Below, one piece after another: positions 12,806 through 27,983 of a stretch of DNA of 64,000 bases; position 1 is the first letter of the stretch; each line of letters opens with the position of its first letter. The translations under genes were made by a program, and so were the position numbers. The DNA is from Aphrophora alni (taxonomy: Eukaryota > Arthropoda > Insecta > Hemiptera > Aphrophoridae). Where the stretch lies: the NCBI GenBank assembly GCA_963513935.1, contig OY740777.1, forward strand, positions 12,449,092-12,513,091. The letters are read 5' to 3'. Below the pieces are notes generated by a model that was not told the DNA's origin, ran no database searches, and was given only the letters and a program-made list of their open reading frames with translations.

Positions 12806-15800
12806 TAGCCTACATTCCTTTTTACTTTTCAACTTTTTTAAAATTTTCATAAGACGATTATGACAAGAGATGTGTTACGCCTTAAAACAGCCATAAAAGA
12901 CCATGGTTTGTTTTACATCTTTTTATTATATGTTATGGTCTTTCTAATGTAAATAAATATAACGTAAACATTACACTCTTTCTCAGGCACCCATAAAAAA
13001 TAAATAAAATGTAACTTAAAAAACAAAACGAAAACTTTTTTTTTTGTCTTCCCGAAAATTTCTCTATTCTGCTTAAACCAGAAAGAAGGGGAAAAGTATC
13101 TACGATTTTTACCCAAGTAGACCTATTTCTTATTTAAGATAACCTCACCTCGAAGGGTGAAGATGTAATTATTTTGAAAAATGTATTTAAAAATATATAT
13201 TGACAACAATTAATAAGCTAAACTTCGATTCGCTTGTTCAATAAACTGTTGTTAATTTTTAATTGTATTTAACTGAAAGCTAATTTAAAGAAAAGGATGA
13301 AGTTTCATTTCTGTATTACCAATTTATAAACCTTAATTTTCTTTTTTTTGTGAACGAAATCAGTAGCGACGATCACAAAATTACGTTACAATGTTTGTTT
13401 TGTTTCCCTTTAAATGTTATATTTTAGTTTTGTTTTATGACGACTTCAATTTTGATCTATCGAGCAAATAAAATATATATTTCTAGCCAAATCTTGTTCA
13501 CATAAAAAATTTATACATTTTGTGTTAATGTAACCATTTTCATGACAAAATATTTCACCGTTTTGAAACGGTTTCGTAAAAAATTAGAATGTTTTCTAAA
13601 GACGTTAAAAACCCTTTCCTATTTGTAAGTCATAGAATTCGGCGAATCGTAGCCAACTATCAGTGTAATGCAATTTATAAAAAAATTCTTGTTTTTAGCG
13701 ATAACACGCTCTTCTTATATTTTAGCGGAGGCTAGCGTAGTCAATTCAAAATCTCACCTTGGGGCGTGGTTTAGGTGTTATTATTCTTCTTTGTATCGTA
13801 AATGTACATCCAATATTATATTTATTATAGCAGAATATTAATTCGTAGAAACCAATTTATTAATTTAACCCCTTAATTAAGTTTTTCCAAAGTCAACTTT
13901 CAACTAAATCGATTTTTCACAAAAACAGTAATAATTGTAAATACAAGCTTAGAGATTAGAAAATCTCTATAAATGACATAATTAAATATATTTTTCTGAT
14001 GTATTTTAGAGGGGCTGACTTTTAAAGTAACAAATATGCTTATTTAATCCCCTAAATAAATATTCACAAAACCAGGGACAAGCTAAATACCTATCTCACG
14101 CCAGAAACCAGCAAACACGTCCATTGTTTCATTAGAATCCGTTGGCCTGTTTTCAAAATAAAATGGATATAAGAATTGTTTGTTTAATAGTACTGTAAAA
14201 GATATAAAAATTCACTTGTTTTAACCAATCAGTTTCGTAAAAATGGATATTCATAGAAGTGAATTGGAAGAATGAACAGATAAAATGTGTTTTAAGTTAT
14301 AAATAAAAACAAACGTCATGGGGTACAAAAAATATAAATATAAAGCAATAGAAAGGTACAGCAAACTTGAAGAATGAGAACCACACCGGCAAACTCTACG
14401 GGGCGGAGAGACGCAACAGAATACAATTTATCTTCGGCATTACTCTTCCTCGTAACTGGATCTTCTTTTTAAGTCTTTTTTTATTTTTTAAACTACTCAT
14501 TTCAATGCATATAAAAGACGCCATTAGAGAGAGAAAGACGTAAAGAAGGGGAAAAGTCTGTTACCATAGTGACGGCATCCATTTTGTTGAGATAGAAAAG
14601 AGACAGTAACCAATTAAGTTTCTTACATCTCATAATGAGAAACCTACAACAGTAGCTTCATGCCACATGTTTAAACTTATTTACATAAATAAAGTTGATT
14701 TGAGTTATACAACTTCTACGTTCAGTGTATTCACAATAAGTTCGTTTTCTAAATCGAATTTTGATTGTTTATTATATATGATTCTACGCTATTTTATATT
14801 TGATTGTTTCCGGTTTTGATTATATTAAAATGTGAAATTAATATAACGCTCCCCTTTAAATCTTTACTTTTCCTTAAGGACTTTTTATAAACTGATTTGT
14901 TACACAGATCTTAAAAAAGTTCTCGCCTAATTAATTATAAAATTTAAGTGTGTGATTTACGTTTAACTAAATGTTAACTAGGTTTGAGTTTTTTACAGCT
15001 CATTTTATCTTACACGTTAATTCATTTTATATAACTACACTTATGTAACTTAATTTAGTTTTAAAATGTAAATTTAGTTGTTGTTCATGACCTACTGAAT
15101 CTCAAAATTTTGAATATATTATTCATGAATTTCTGTTGAAAATGTTAGCCGATCGTTTACAACCCAGGTTATGTGGTGGTAACCGATCTAAAACATGGGT
15201 GAAGTTTCTAAGTATTTTTGACTCACTACGTGTGTTAATAGAAGCTCGTATTTTCGGCCCCATTTTGCTTTTGTTTGATTTTACGATTCATTGGAGCCTC
15301 AAATGACAAATAAATTTGATACAATATTAGAAATCAAAACAGAATATTAAAAAACCGTAAAGAATAAAATTTAAACAAGCAATTAAATTAGAAATTAGTG
15401 AATTGGTATTGGAAAATAAAAACTTTGACTGACATCCAAGATTTTTTTTTTTTTTTTTTTTTATTTATTTTTTTTTTTAAAATAAGAATTTATTATATTA
15501 TTGTCATAAATATTCAAGATTTTAGACAAATTTAACAAATAAAATTGATTGTTCTCAAATATGTAAAATAATGTATTACTTTTTTATTATTTTAACATTT
15601 GTTTAGGATATCTTTGTTATTAATATGCTACTTTTCACTTTCTGTTTTAGCATTATATTTATTATTTTGAATTTATGCCGTTTTTATGTAGAATACCTAT
15701 TCCCATATCAGTCTTACATATACTCTTTTTAACTTTTCGTATTACAATTATTTTGTAACCTTCAAAACAGGTTTACCCTTAAAGTTGTCAAATTAATTTA

Positions 15801-16059
15801 CTTTAAAGTAGTCCTTGAAATGAGTAATTGTAAGCTAGATTATTATATTTTTATTATGACGTCAATGTATTTATTTTGTTAAGACGTTGTGTAAATTATG
15901 ACAACTATTTCTTTATTTATACTTTTTATCTTTTGTATTTTTTTCACATGAAATAGTTCATTATTTTAGTATGAATGAAAAACATTACGGGGAAGATTGT
16001 ATTTTTTTTTTTCAAAGTGAAAAACATCTCGTTATAAATAAAGAATACAAAGGACATAA
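12806..16059. other. AT-rich intronic DNA with one GC-richer patch
   Basis: I see no gene. A patch at 14370-14600 includes GGGGCGGAGAGACGC, a GAGAGAG tract (about 14525) and GTGACGGCATCCATTTTG. A T-rich run lies at 15441-15478. Confidence 0.45.
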
Positions 16060-16210
16060 AATAAAGACCCTTAATCTTGGAATACCAACAAGGTCAAGAG
16101 AAATCTGATAGGAAAGATAAAAGCTTGGAATCTAACCCAAGAACATACGAAGGTGTAGGATCCAGCTAAGATCCCTTGGGATTGCTCGCCTTTACTTTAA
16201 AAGTGAGAGA
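16060..16210 (-). repeat. dispersed repeat family A, inverted partial copy
   Basis: It reads on the minus strand. Landmarks are GGTGTAGGATCCAGC, GATCCCTTGGGATTG and CTCGCC, matching the reverse complement of the plus-strand copies. The distal (T/C-rich) part is missing. Confidence 0.55.
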
Positions 16211-18099
16211 CATAAATAAATAATCTATTACTAAATAGGGAGAGTTTAAAATTGTGAACAAACACATAAATTAACTTAAACCATCTATATGGGACATACA
16301 TAGTAATTTAATTTTTTTACGATGTGTCATTTTTCTAATAATTTTAGTTATTAGTAATCTTTTTTTTTTTTATGCTTCATGTAAAATAATTATATTTATT
16401 CAATTCAGTTTCTATACAGTTCTTTCTCTCTCTATTTTATCTATCTTATACAGCATAAAAAAGTATTTAACCCGGTCAGTATTTAAAATCCATAAATGAA
16501 ATTTATATTTTAATACTTATTTATAAACATATCAGTAAAATATTTAATTTCAGTAAAAAGTACATCAGTCAAATAAGTTATATGTAGTATATAATATATG
16601 TTTATGTGTATTTAAAAATCTATTAAATTCTTTTTATCTACCCAGTTTAAAATGAAAATATTTTTCCTACATAATAAGTAAAATATGTACCTATATTTTA
16701 TGTACCTATATGTACCTATATTTTATTACCTATATAAATATGTGTACGTTAACAGATACTGTTAACGTACACATCTAATATTATTGCAACGCATAAACAA
16801 TTCTAAAAAGAAACACCGTAAAAAATGTTTAATGAAACATAAATGATTCTTAAATAACCATTTCATTAATTCTATGAAGTAAAACGATTTAAGAATGAAA
16901 TAACGCGAATAGATTAACACAATACTAAACATCGTAGAAGCACTTGATGTTGAATAAATAACTGCCGATAATTCCAAGAAAACAAGCTGAAAGCAGTGAC
17001 GCCAACTTCAGAACCATGGAACCGTTATCCGTCACGCTACATCTTTTACACGAAACCTTTTCATTTCGACAACTAGAATTATTACTTAACAACCCTTTTT
17101 GAAAGGAAACATAACAAAGCCACTAATGTTTAACTTTCGTCCTTGTTTTGGGAGGGAAAAAATCCTTTGAGGTTGTGGTACTGTACTTTCCCTTACTAAT
17201 GGGTTTTTTTTTTATATTATAAAAAAAAAGAGATAAACGTTTTTGAAATCTGTTTATTCGAAATTTATGACAACTTTAAGGATATTATTTTGTCTTTTCT
17301 AAATGATGTGTGATATATATAAGATGCGCTCTAGATACGTGTATTGTTTTTTTTTATTTATTACAAAGATTGAAAAGTTGCTAATATATTTAAGCTTTAT
17401 TGTTCGTTGATTTTTGATTAGTATAAGGTACGAATGAGTTACGTAATATTTTTTAGTTTTTTATATGAATATTTAAAATATTTTTGTACATTTTTATTCC
17501 TCAGAATGATGAGAAAATTTTTCATACCTTGAAATTATCGTTTCGTTCATTGCGTTTTCAAAATAATAGGAATTTAAAAACTTTTTCCTGTGTGAATTTT
17601 AAAAAGACGAGAACAATTTGTTTTTTTAAATTTTCTAAATTACATCTACAAATGAATTAAAATTGGTTTAATATTTTGGGGTTCTAGCACCATTACGTAA
17701 AGGAAACTTTTTCTATTACATATCATTTTGGTTGTTCTCTTTTAATACTAATATACAAATTTAATATTTAAATATCAACAATAGACCTATAGTTTAAGAG
17801 ACAAAATAAATTTTAATTCGTTTAATAATAAAGGACAACTGGAAGTAGTAATTGTATTTATGACAACAATATATATGTTGACACATAATAAGGTGATAAT
17901 GTATTTAGTTATTTATCTGTTGGCTAATATCTATCTCTTTTCGGAACAAAAAATGAGACTAAAATAGTTTTTAAAAAAATTGTATTTCGTCCGTTATATT
18001 ATCAATTATTAATTTATTTGTTCATCATAGTAAAAGTCGTATAAATATCCTCTGGAAAACTCATGGTTTAAAAAAAAGAAAAAGAAAGAAAGAAACACA
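16211..18099. other. AT-rich intronic DNA, no recognised gene
   Basis: Only the hairpin at 16740-16774 and a GC-richer patch at 16980-17060 stand out. Confidence 0.5.
16740..16774. other. perfect 16-bp hairpin
   Basis: ATGTGTACGTTAACAG (16740-16755), a 3-base loop ATA, then CTGTTAACGTACACAT (16759-16774). The stem is perfectly complementary. It sits beside short TACCTATAT repeats (16686-16735). It could be a transposon footprint or a regulatory palindrome; function unknown. Confidence 0.85.
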
Positions 18100-19206
18100 C
18101 AGGATGATTGGCACATTTTTTTTTCTAAATTTGACTTGGAACTATAAATTTTTTTTACAGTTTCACAAAAATATCTTGATTTAACGACAAAAACTTAAAT
18201 TTTCTCAACTTTCCTACTTCCAATTGTTACTTTCAGTATTATTTTCTGAAAACGCACAATTTTTGAGTAAATTACAATCGCTTTCATTTTGAAAAGTATT
18301 AAATAAGTGTATTTATTTAGTTTTAAAAAAATAGGTATTTACGAACAAACTATGAAATATTCAAAAGGCTATTGTGGGATTGATATTACTCATAATTAAT
18401 TGTAAAATTATATAAAAACTTGCCCTTATAATAATCTTTCATTTGATATATGACATTTCAGTTTATTCTTTTAAATTTTAAGATAAAAAATGGGCTAAAT
18501 TAAAATAGAGCTCATGCGTTAAGAATTAAGCTGGATTCTATGACAACTGATAAGATATTGGGATGAAATTGAATGATAAGAATACTACAAGTATGTTTGC
18601 AATTCTCTTGATGCTCTTCTTTAATAATTAAAGGTAACATGGTCTCTCATATTTTAAACGCTTCAACTATTTTCCCTATTACAATGGTCTTTTAAGTTCT
18701 GTGTTAAAACAGGTAATTCCAAAATATATATATTTTTTTTTTACATTTTTTTTGGATTTCAAGCTGGTTTTCTCTTACAATTTAAAACAATAAACTTTAG
18801 TATCTTATATCAATTGAAAAGTTCTTATAAGGACAAGTTTTTGATAAAATTTAACAATTGTTATGTCTATCAACAATCCCACAATAGTGTTTTTAATAGT
18901 CGAGTTTTTTCCGAAAACAATCCATTGTTTGTTTTAAATTAAATAAATATTACTTTTAAAAATAGAAAATATTGTATTTTACTCAAAATGTTATCCCTTT
19001 CAGAAATTATACTAATGGCAAATACTAGTGGCAGAAGAGATGAGAAAATTTAACTTCTTTTTTTCGATATGTAACAATTTTTTGAAAAACTGTAAAAAAT
19101 CATATTTACAAGACGATTTTAGAGTACAATTTTTCAAGAGCGAGTTTCTAGTTCGTTTAGTGTGTATTTATCTAAAAAAACTTTACGCTAAGTACCAATC
19201 ACCCTG
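18100..19206. mobile_element. putative 1.1-kb non-autonomous element with CAGGRTGATTGGYAC ends
   Basis: The left end CAGGATGATTGGCAC (18100-18114) is the near-exact reverse complement of the right end GTACCAATCACCCTG (19192-19206). An inner inverted pair also exists: CTATTGTGGGATTG (about 18369) and CAATCCCACAATAG (about 18873). There is no transposase; an 81-codon frame at 19028 has no recognised motif. A clear target-site duplication was not found. The ends resemble the AATCACCCTGTA terminus at 38935 and the ACAGGGTG terminus at 54582. Confidence 0.45.
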
Positions 19207-19974
19207 TATATACTACTCACAAATACGTATTGTCATGAGTCTAGAATATATTAAAACATTCTTCATGTTTTAAACTATCATCGTTCAAAGTTTCTATAAC
19301 TATAAGAATGTTTCCTTTTGATTGGGTTTTCTTTCAACACTGTTCAAGGTTTCGAAACTATCCAGTCATCTTTAAGTCGTCTTCTTAATAATTGTAACAC
19401 ACAAAATGACTTTTTACAATAACAATTAACACAGACTAAAGTTACAGTAACACCACCATTTATAGTTTGCCATAAAATAAGATTTTGTTGGATGCATACT
19501 TTTAACTTAACTCTAGTTTGACTTTATAGTTTATAAAATTGTGATCCAAGAAGTAAGTCTTATTCTAGTCTTTTTTTATACTTAATTTCTCTTTTTACAA
19601 TTGAAAAAAAAATCAACTGATGAGTTTCTAGAAAAATAAACAATTGTAATATATGTTCAATACAATATGTTTTCATTTAGAAGTATATATTTTATATATA
19701 GCTACATAAAAGTACATGATATCTGTGTGAAACCACATATGGAATGAATTTTAAATTATACAAGCGGGTACTGCACACACTTTGGTGTAATCGTTTTGAA
19801 CACAAACTCTCAAAATTAAAATTCAATAACAAGGTAAAATCAGCTGCATATAATTACAATTGAGCTAGAATTTTGTAATGATACTTTTTATATTGTATTA
19901 TTTGATTGCAGCAAATTGATTCTTAAAATTTGTAATAGCAATTTTAAATATAATATATTAATAAAAACACTAAA

Positions 19975-19976
<2 letters not shown>
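19207..19976. other. AT-rich intronic DNA, nothing recognised
   Basis: No open frame, repeat or motif stands out before the TC tract. Confidence 0.5.

Positions 19977-20012
<36 letters not shown>
19977..20012 (+). repeat. (TC)n microsatellite, left of the retrotransposon tail
   Basis: About 18 uninterrupted TC units, ending exactly where the retrotransposon-like sequence starts. Confidence 0.98.
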
Positions 20013-23424
<3,412 letters not shown>

Positions 23425-23645
23425 TAAAGGCGAAAACACTCTGCCATCATTGTTTTGTAAGAAAAAAAAAGTAACGGGAGAATAAACGTTAAAAAATGTC
23501 CTAATCCTTGAATATTTAAATAACGTCATAGTCGGAAAAGAAGAAGAGTTATTCCAGAGTCTGACATGAAGAAATAAAGATAAGGTTCTAACCCAATAAA
23601 AGTGTAGATCCAGTTTGGACACCTCGGGAGTACCACGCCCGTATT
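23425..23645 (-). repeat. dispersed repeat family A, inverted copy
   Basis: It runs from AAAGGCGAAAACACTCTGCC to GTGTAGATCCAGTTTGGACA and CTCGGGAGTACCACGCCC, the full order of landmarks on the minus strand, closely parallel to 24645-24862. Confidence 0.6.
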
Positions 23646-23849
23646 CACTATAAATGAGCGCTAAACAGTTTTAATTTTATATTGTCAATGATTAATTTAC
23701 AATTTTAAAGTTGTACAAAATCTAATTAAGCAAAATAAATCTAATTTTAGTTTTCGGTAATTTACTATGCCGTTTCATTGTTAAATAAAAAAATGTAATT
23801 AAAAATTTGTCCAGAGCGCTGAGCTATACATTGGGGTAAACAAATTTTA

Positions 23850-23910
23850 ATTATGAACCACGCTTCGACGACAAAATCGCCATCTTCATTAATAAATTAG
23901 TAATATAAAA
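23850..23910. repeat. ACGCGTTTC/CATCATCAG-type short repeat, diverged
   Basis: CACGCTTCGACGACAAAATC followed by GCCATCTTCATT matches the arrangement at 34115-34155 and, inverted, 39763-39812. Confidence 0.45.
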
Positions 23911-24644
23911 CAGAAAAATAATGAATATTGTTGTACTATTTATTATTCTTAGAAGAAGTAGCTACTCTATATTCAACACAATAAAACATAATTAAATTCA
24001 GGAACACTAAATAAGAAAATACATTAAAAACATAAATATTCAAACACTACGAAAAACAACAATTCCATATTACTGCTATTTTTTTAACTAAAACTACATC
24101 AAACATAACATTCTAAAAACATTAACAACAACCAAGTATTGCATACAAATACATTTTTAAACTCTACGTTTAGTTCAAACTTCCACCGACAGGACAAACA
24201 CAAATACAAGACATTAACATAACTGATAAATACAGGAATAGGGACAACTACGCAGGACTAAAACTACTAATAGGATAGAAAATATAACAAATGAATTTAG
24301 TTGGTTGCACTCTAAAGTAAAAATAGTATGAATTAATATTATTTTTTTACCATCATCTAATAAATTATTTAAGTGCTTTGTATGTATGAGAAACCGCGTA
24401 AAAACGTAGCACAAACTTTCTCAAGCATCCATCAAAAAACTAAAAAATAAAACTTTACTAAAACATCCCTAAATTCTGTAGTTGTCTGTAAAAAAGTGAA
24501 AAGAAAGCCATCTTGTTTTTATACAAAATATTTTGAAATAAACTTGTATATTTAAATAAAGATCAAAATGTCCTTGCTTGTGAAATACATTAGTTCAAAC
24601 TTTAAACTTATTTATAAAATCAGATAAATGTTTTCCTTTATTTT

Positions 24645-24862
24645 TGAAAGGCGAAAAACCTCTTGGATATCAAACATAAATTAAAGACTCCTAGACCTTG
24701 AATACTCTAATAGTTCCAGGATGGAAAAAGAACAAGAGTTTCCCAAGAGAGACCGGATAGGAAAGTAGAAATAGATGGATCCAATACAAACCTAGATACA
24801 AAAGGTGTAGATCCAGTAAAATCCCTCGGGATTGCCAACCCCTAAAGTGAGCCCCGTTATGA
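24645..24862 (-). repeat. dispersed repeat family A, inverted copy (well preserved)
   Basis: Landmarks on the minus strand are GAAAGGCGAAAAACCTC, ACCTTGAATACTCTAATAG, GAGAGACCGGATAGGA, AAGGTGTAGATCCAG and CCCTCGGGATTGCC. This is one of the clearest copies for defining the consensus. Confidence 0.65.
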
Positions 24863-26525
24863 CGATGATCGACGTTCATTATTATTATTTTGAAAATTAT
24901 TCTTGATTGCTATTATTTTGTATTTGAAATTTGGCTTAATATTTTGGGTCACGACTTCGCCATTAAACAAATTGGTTATAGAAGCTTTTGATTTTTTTTT
25001 ACAAAATAATTCTCAAATCAGCATTTATGGGAAGATGGAAAACGTTTTGCTTAAAGTCCTTAAAGGCTAACTTTGTAGTAAATGTTAATCAAAATAAGTA
25101 TAGCCGATTTTGAAAAATCCAATTTCGTAATTTAAACGATTACTTTCACAAAATAAACAACTTAACTACGTTTGTTTCATTACTATTCTTACTATATATT
25201 TGGGGGGGGGGATATAGATATTTTAAGGTATATTCAAATTTCGAGAGGAAAATAAACATAACTATAAAAAAAAAAAATGAACAAAATTATCATCTTTTAC
25301 ATATTTTATTCACCAACAGCAAAATTATCGTATGGATATCACATATTAGCCCTCATCAATTCAGAATCGCATAACCTAATTAAATGATTTTTTTTATTTG
25401 CTTATGTTGTAGTTTTGCTCAAAGCAAATCTTTGAATAACGGCGCCACCAAACTGACGTTTATGTTTGTGGGAAATTTATGAACTTTGTCTCCCTCAAGT
25501 GCCACTAGGTAACCCTCGTAACGCAATTAATTTTAAATGATGACACCATAAATCAGACGAAACTATCTTGTGGTCGCTTTATGGCATAATAATACTTCTC
25601 TAAACTCGTTAAAATATTTATTGAATTTTCGTTGAGTGTTTGAAAATTAAACGGTACTATATTTATTACATTACACTGTTGAGCAAATCGAAAGGAATTT
25701 TTTTATTTTAAAATTTGCGCAGGTGAACTTTTTTTTACGCAAATATGGAGAACTTTGTATTAGTCAAAAATCGATGTTTAGTTTTTCAAGTTAAAGTCTT
25801 TTTTTCAACGAAAAATTTTGTATTCATATTTAGAGACGAGCATCGGTGTGTGAGAAAGTTAATGACAGCTTTTAGCAACGCTTAATTAATATTAATTTCA
25901 ATTTCATTACGAAACCTACTTTTACTGACCAACCTGAACCTACAGAGAGAGTTGGATGTGTCATTCACTTATAAGCCTGACCTAACCTAACCTACCTAAA
26001 CAGAATAACAACAGACTGCAGTTTGCAATCTCTATGCAACTGAGCCAAACATCGTAAAGTCGTTAAACGTATTTTACATGCCAATCATTTCATTGGTAGT
26101 TGTCTTGAATACATATATATAAATATATACTGGAAAGGTCACTTCCTTAATTTATTTATTCTGTGAGATCAGATGTATGTTTTTAGAAAATTTACAACAG
26201 TTATGCTTTGTTATTTTTATATCTATCTAAAATATATACAAGATACATTAATGGATCAAGACCTAATTTGTCTCAGATTACTTTGCTTTAATATAAGGTT
26301 GGTTAGAACTTCAAAATATAGAGTATTTAACAATCAAACTTTCTTTCTATCTAGTATAAACTTTCAGTATTTCTAGACACGTTAATTTCATTAAGATTAG
26401 GTAAAGTATTATTAAAACTATCAGTTTTAGATGGGGGAGCACGTATAATTTACATAGGTCAACTCTTCTTAGAGAGTTAGTGCTGAGTTTTGAAAACCCT
26501 TAAGATTTTACTTATGGTAGTATAT
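24863..26525. other. AT-rich intronic DNA with a GC-richer patch and a short CCTAA run
   Basis: 25430-25590 is GC-richer and contains CCACTAGGTAACC, CCATAAATCA and CTTTATGGC. At about 25978 there is ACCTAACCTAACCTACCT. Nothing coding is visible. Confidence 0.4.
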
Positions 26526-26736
26526 ACAGAGTGTTTAATATTACTAGATTAACATCAGAAACTGATTGGGTAGGACTATATATATATTGGAAAAGCCATG
26601 TAACATGTAGTAATAACCAAAATTTCTTTACCTAAAATCGGTATTACTTTAGAAACACGTGGAATATTTAGTTCTAATTTGGTATACATATATTGTATGT
26701 AAAGTTTTATAAGTGTAACAAACAGGAAATAATTTA

Positions 26737-26799
26737 GGGTCTTTTTTAGAAGAGCCCCGCCACTTTTAAAATATTTTCTATAGAGATATTATAGAAAAA
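26737..26799 (+). repeat. left terminal inverted repeat of the Merlin element
   Basis: The first 47 bp (26737-26783) match the reverse complement of the right end exactly once a 20-bp duplication in the right end is set aside. Weaker pairing continues to about 26799. Confidence 0.93.
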
Positions 26800-26836
26800 C
26801 ACAGAAAAAAATATCTATACACAAATTGGTAATGAG

Positions 26837-27851
26837 TTATTGTTCTGGAGACCAGTAGAAATTAATGTCTCTAAAAATGGTCTCGAATAGATTTTCTACT
26901 TTGTTTCGTTTACGCCACATAAACTCACATTGATATGAATCAAGCAGGCTTCTACTTGTGCCACATTCCCGCTTGTTTCTTCGTTTCGCTGAAACCCACA
27001 AATACTCTATAGTTTGTGTGTGTGCTCCTGTAACGGGATCTACAAAGTTAATCGCTGTGATTGACAGTTAGATGTTCATATTGAATGTCTGGTAGATTTG
27101 GTATGTTCTTGTAGGACTTCCACAAATACGACATTACGCGGGTCCCGGGCAAAATACATTCTTTAATACATGATAACAAGGTTTCCGCCGTTCTGTCAGG
27201 AACAACAAATAGAAAACAATCCTTCGTTTCACGGCACACTCCACCAAACACCCATTGTTGTGGATAGATACGCCCTACATTGCATTTCCTTTTTGAGAAA
27301 AACGACTCGTCTATTTCTACAGTGCAAACGTAACCTCCAATTTTCATTGGATTTTGTAACAAACTGTTGGCACAAACCTCTCACAAAAGTTTTTCCAGTC
27401 TGTTATTGTGGCTGTCGTCATGTTTAGTTCTTTAACACAAAACTTAGTAGTAGTATACTCCTCAGTCCAACAGTACTTAAACAGAAACAAATGTATCTAA
27501 TGGAATTTTTGAATTTTCCAACCACGTACTTTTACGTAATTCAATTTCAATCCGACACTGACGGGCATTACAACGCCATCGAACCCTCGTATCACTTAAA
27601 GACAACGTCATCTCATGACGTTTAGGACATTCACGTTGCGAATGTAATATATTTTTACTTTGCAAAAAACGCACTGCACTTTCTTTGACATTAATTTGAC
27701 GAGCTAATAGTAACAGCGACATGACGGAACAGCAACCAAAACAAACTGAGTTAGCCGGCCGGCGTGGTATCGTGTAAGGTACAGTAGATAAGACAAGCTT
27801 GTCCATTGATAAGATAACGCTAAGATAACGCTTAAAGATAAAACCTCTCAT
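26837..27851 (-). pseudogene. Merlin transposase pseudogene
   Basis: This is the broken transposase of the Merlin element; intact relatives cut and paste the element through a DDE/RNase H-like domain. The N-terminal part (27851-27480) has a zinc-ribbon pattern: ECPKRHEM, then RWRCNARQC. The next stretch (about 27490-27365, another frame) contains YCWTEEYTTTKFC and TDWKNFC, typical of the family's middle region. The catalytic domain (27362-27048, third frame) has VEIDES with the first Asp and then MSYLWKSYK, where the family has Asp before LW/CW. That codon (27126-27128) is now TAT (Tyr). After another single-base shift near 27050-27056 the last frame gives FVDPVTGAHTQTIEYLW, with the third acidic residue (Glu), and ends at a TAA at 26837-26839. 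The start codon is uncertain. Family identity is clear; the gene is dead. Confidence 0.9.
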
Positions 27852-27892
27852 AATTTCATACTGCCCAACTCTATAGAAATATATTTGTTTAC

Positions 27893-27975
27893 TTTTACTA
27901 TAATATCACTATAGAAAATATTTTAAAAGTGGCGGGGCTCTTTTAAAAGTGGCGGGGCTCTTCTAAAAAAGACCC
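27893..27975 (-). repeat. right terminal inverted repeat of the Merlin element, with internal 20-bp duplication
   Basis: This pairs with 26737-26799. It contains a perfect tandem duplication of TTTTAAAAGTGGCGGGGCTC (27921-27940 and 27941-27960), so it is 20 bp longer than the left repeat. Confidence 0.93.
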
Positions 27976-27983
27976 ATAATTTA

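Larger units (their letters stand above)
26737..27975 (-). mobile_element. Merlin-type (IS1595/ISXO2-like) DNA transposon, full length, inactive
   Basis: This is a 1,239-bp element bounded by long terminal inverted repeats that begin GGGTCTTTTTTAGAAGAGCC at both ends. It is flanked by a perfect 8-bp target-site duplication, ATAATTTA, at 26729-26736 and 27976-27983. An 8-9-bp duplication is characteristic of the Merlin superfamily. Inside, on the minus strand, is a broken transposase with a zinc-binding N-terminus and an ISXO2-like catalytic domain. Both ends and the duplication are intact, so the structure is complete. The coding region has at least three frameshifts and one catalytic substitution, so it is not autonomous. 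It sits in an older repeat (see 26526-28070). Confidence 0.93.

Noticed and set aside
27170..27427. Plus-strand 85-codon frame within the Merlin element
   Set aside because: It is antisense to the catalytic domain of the transposase pseudogene.
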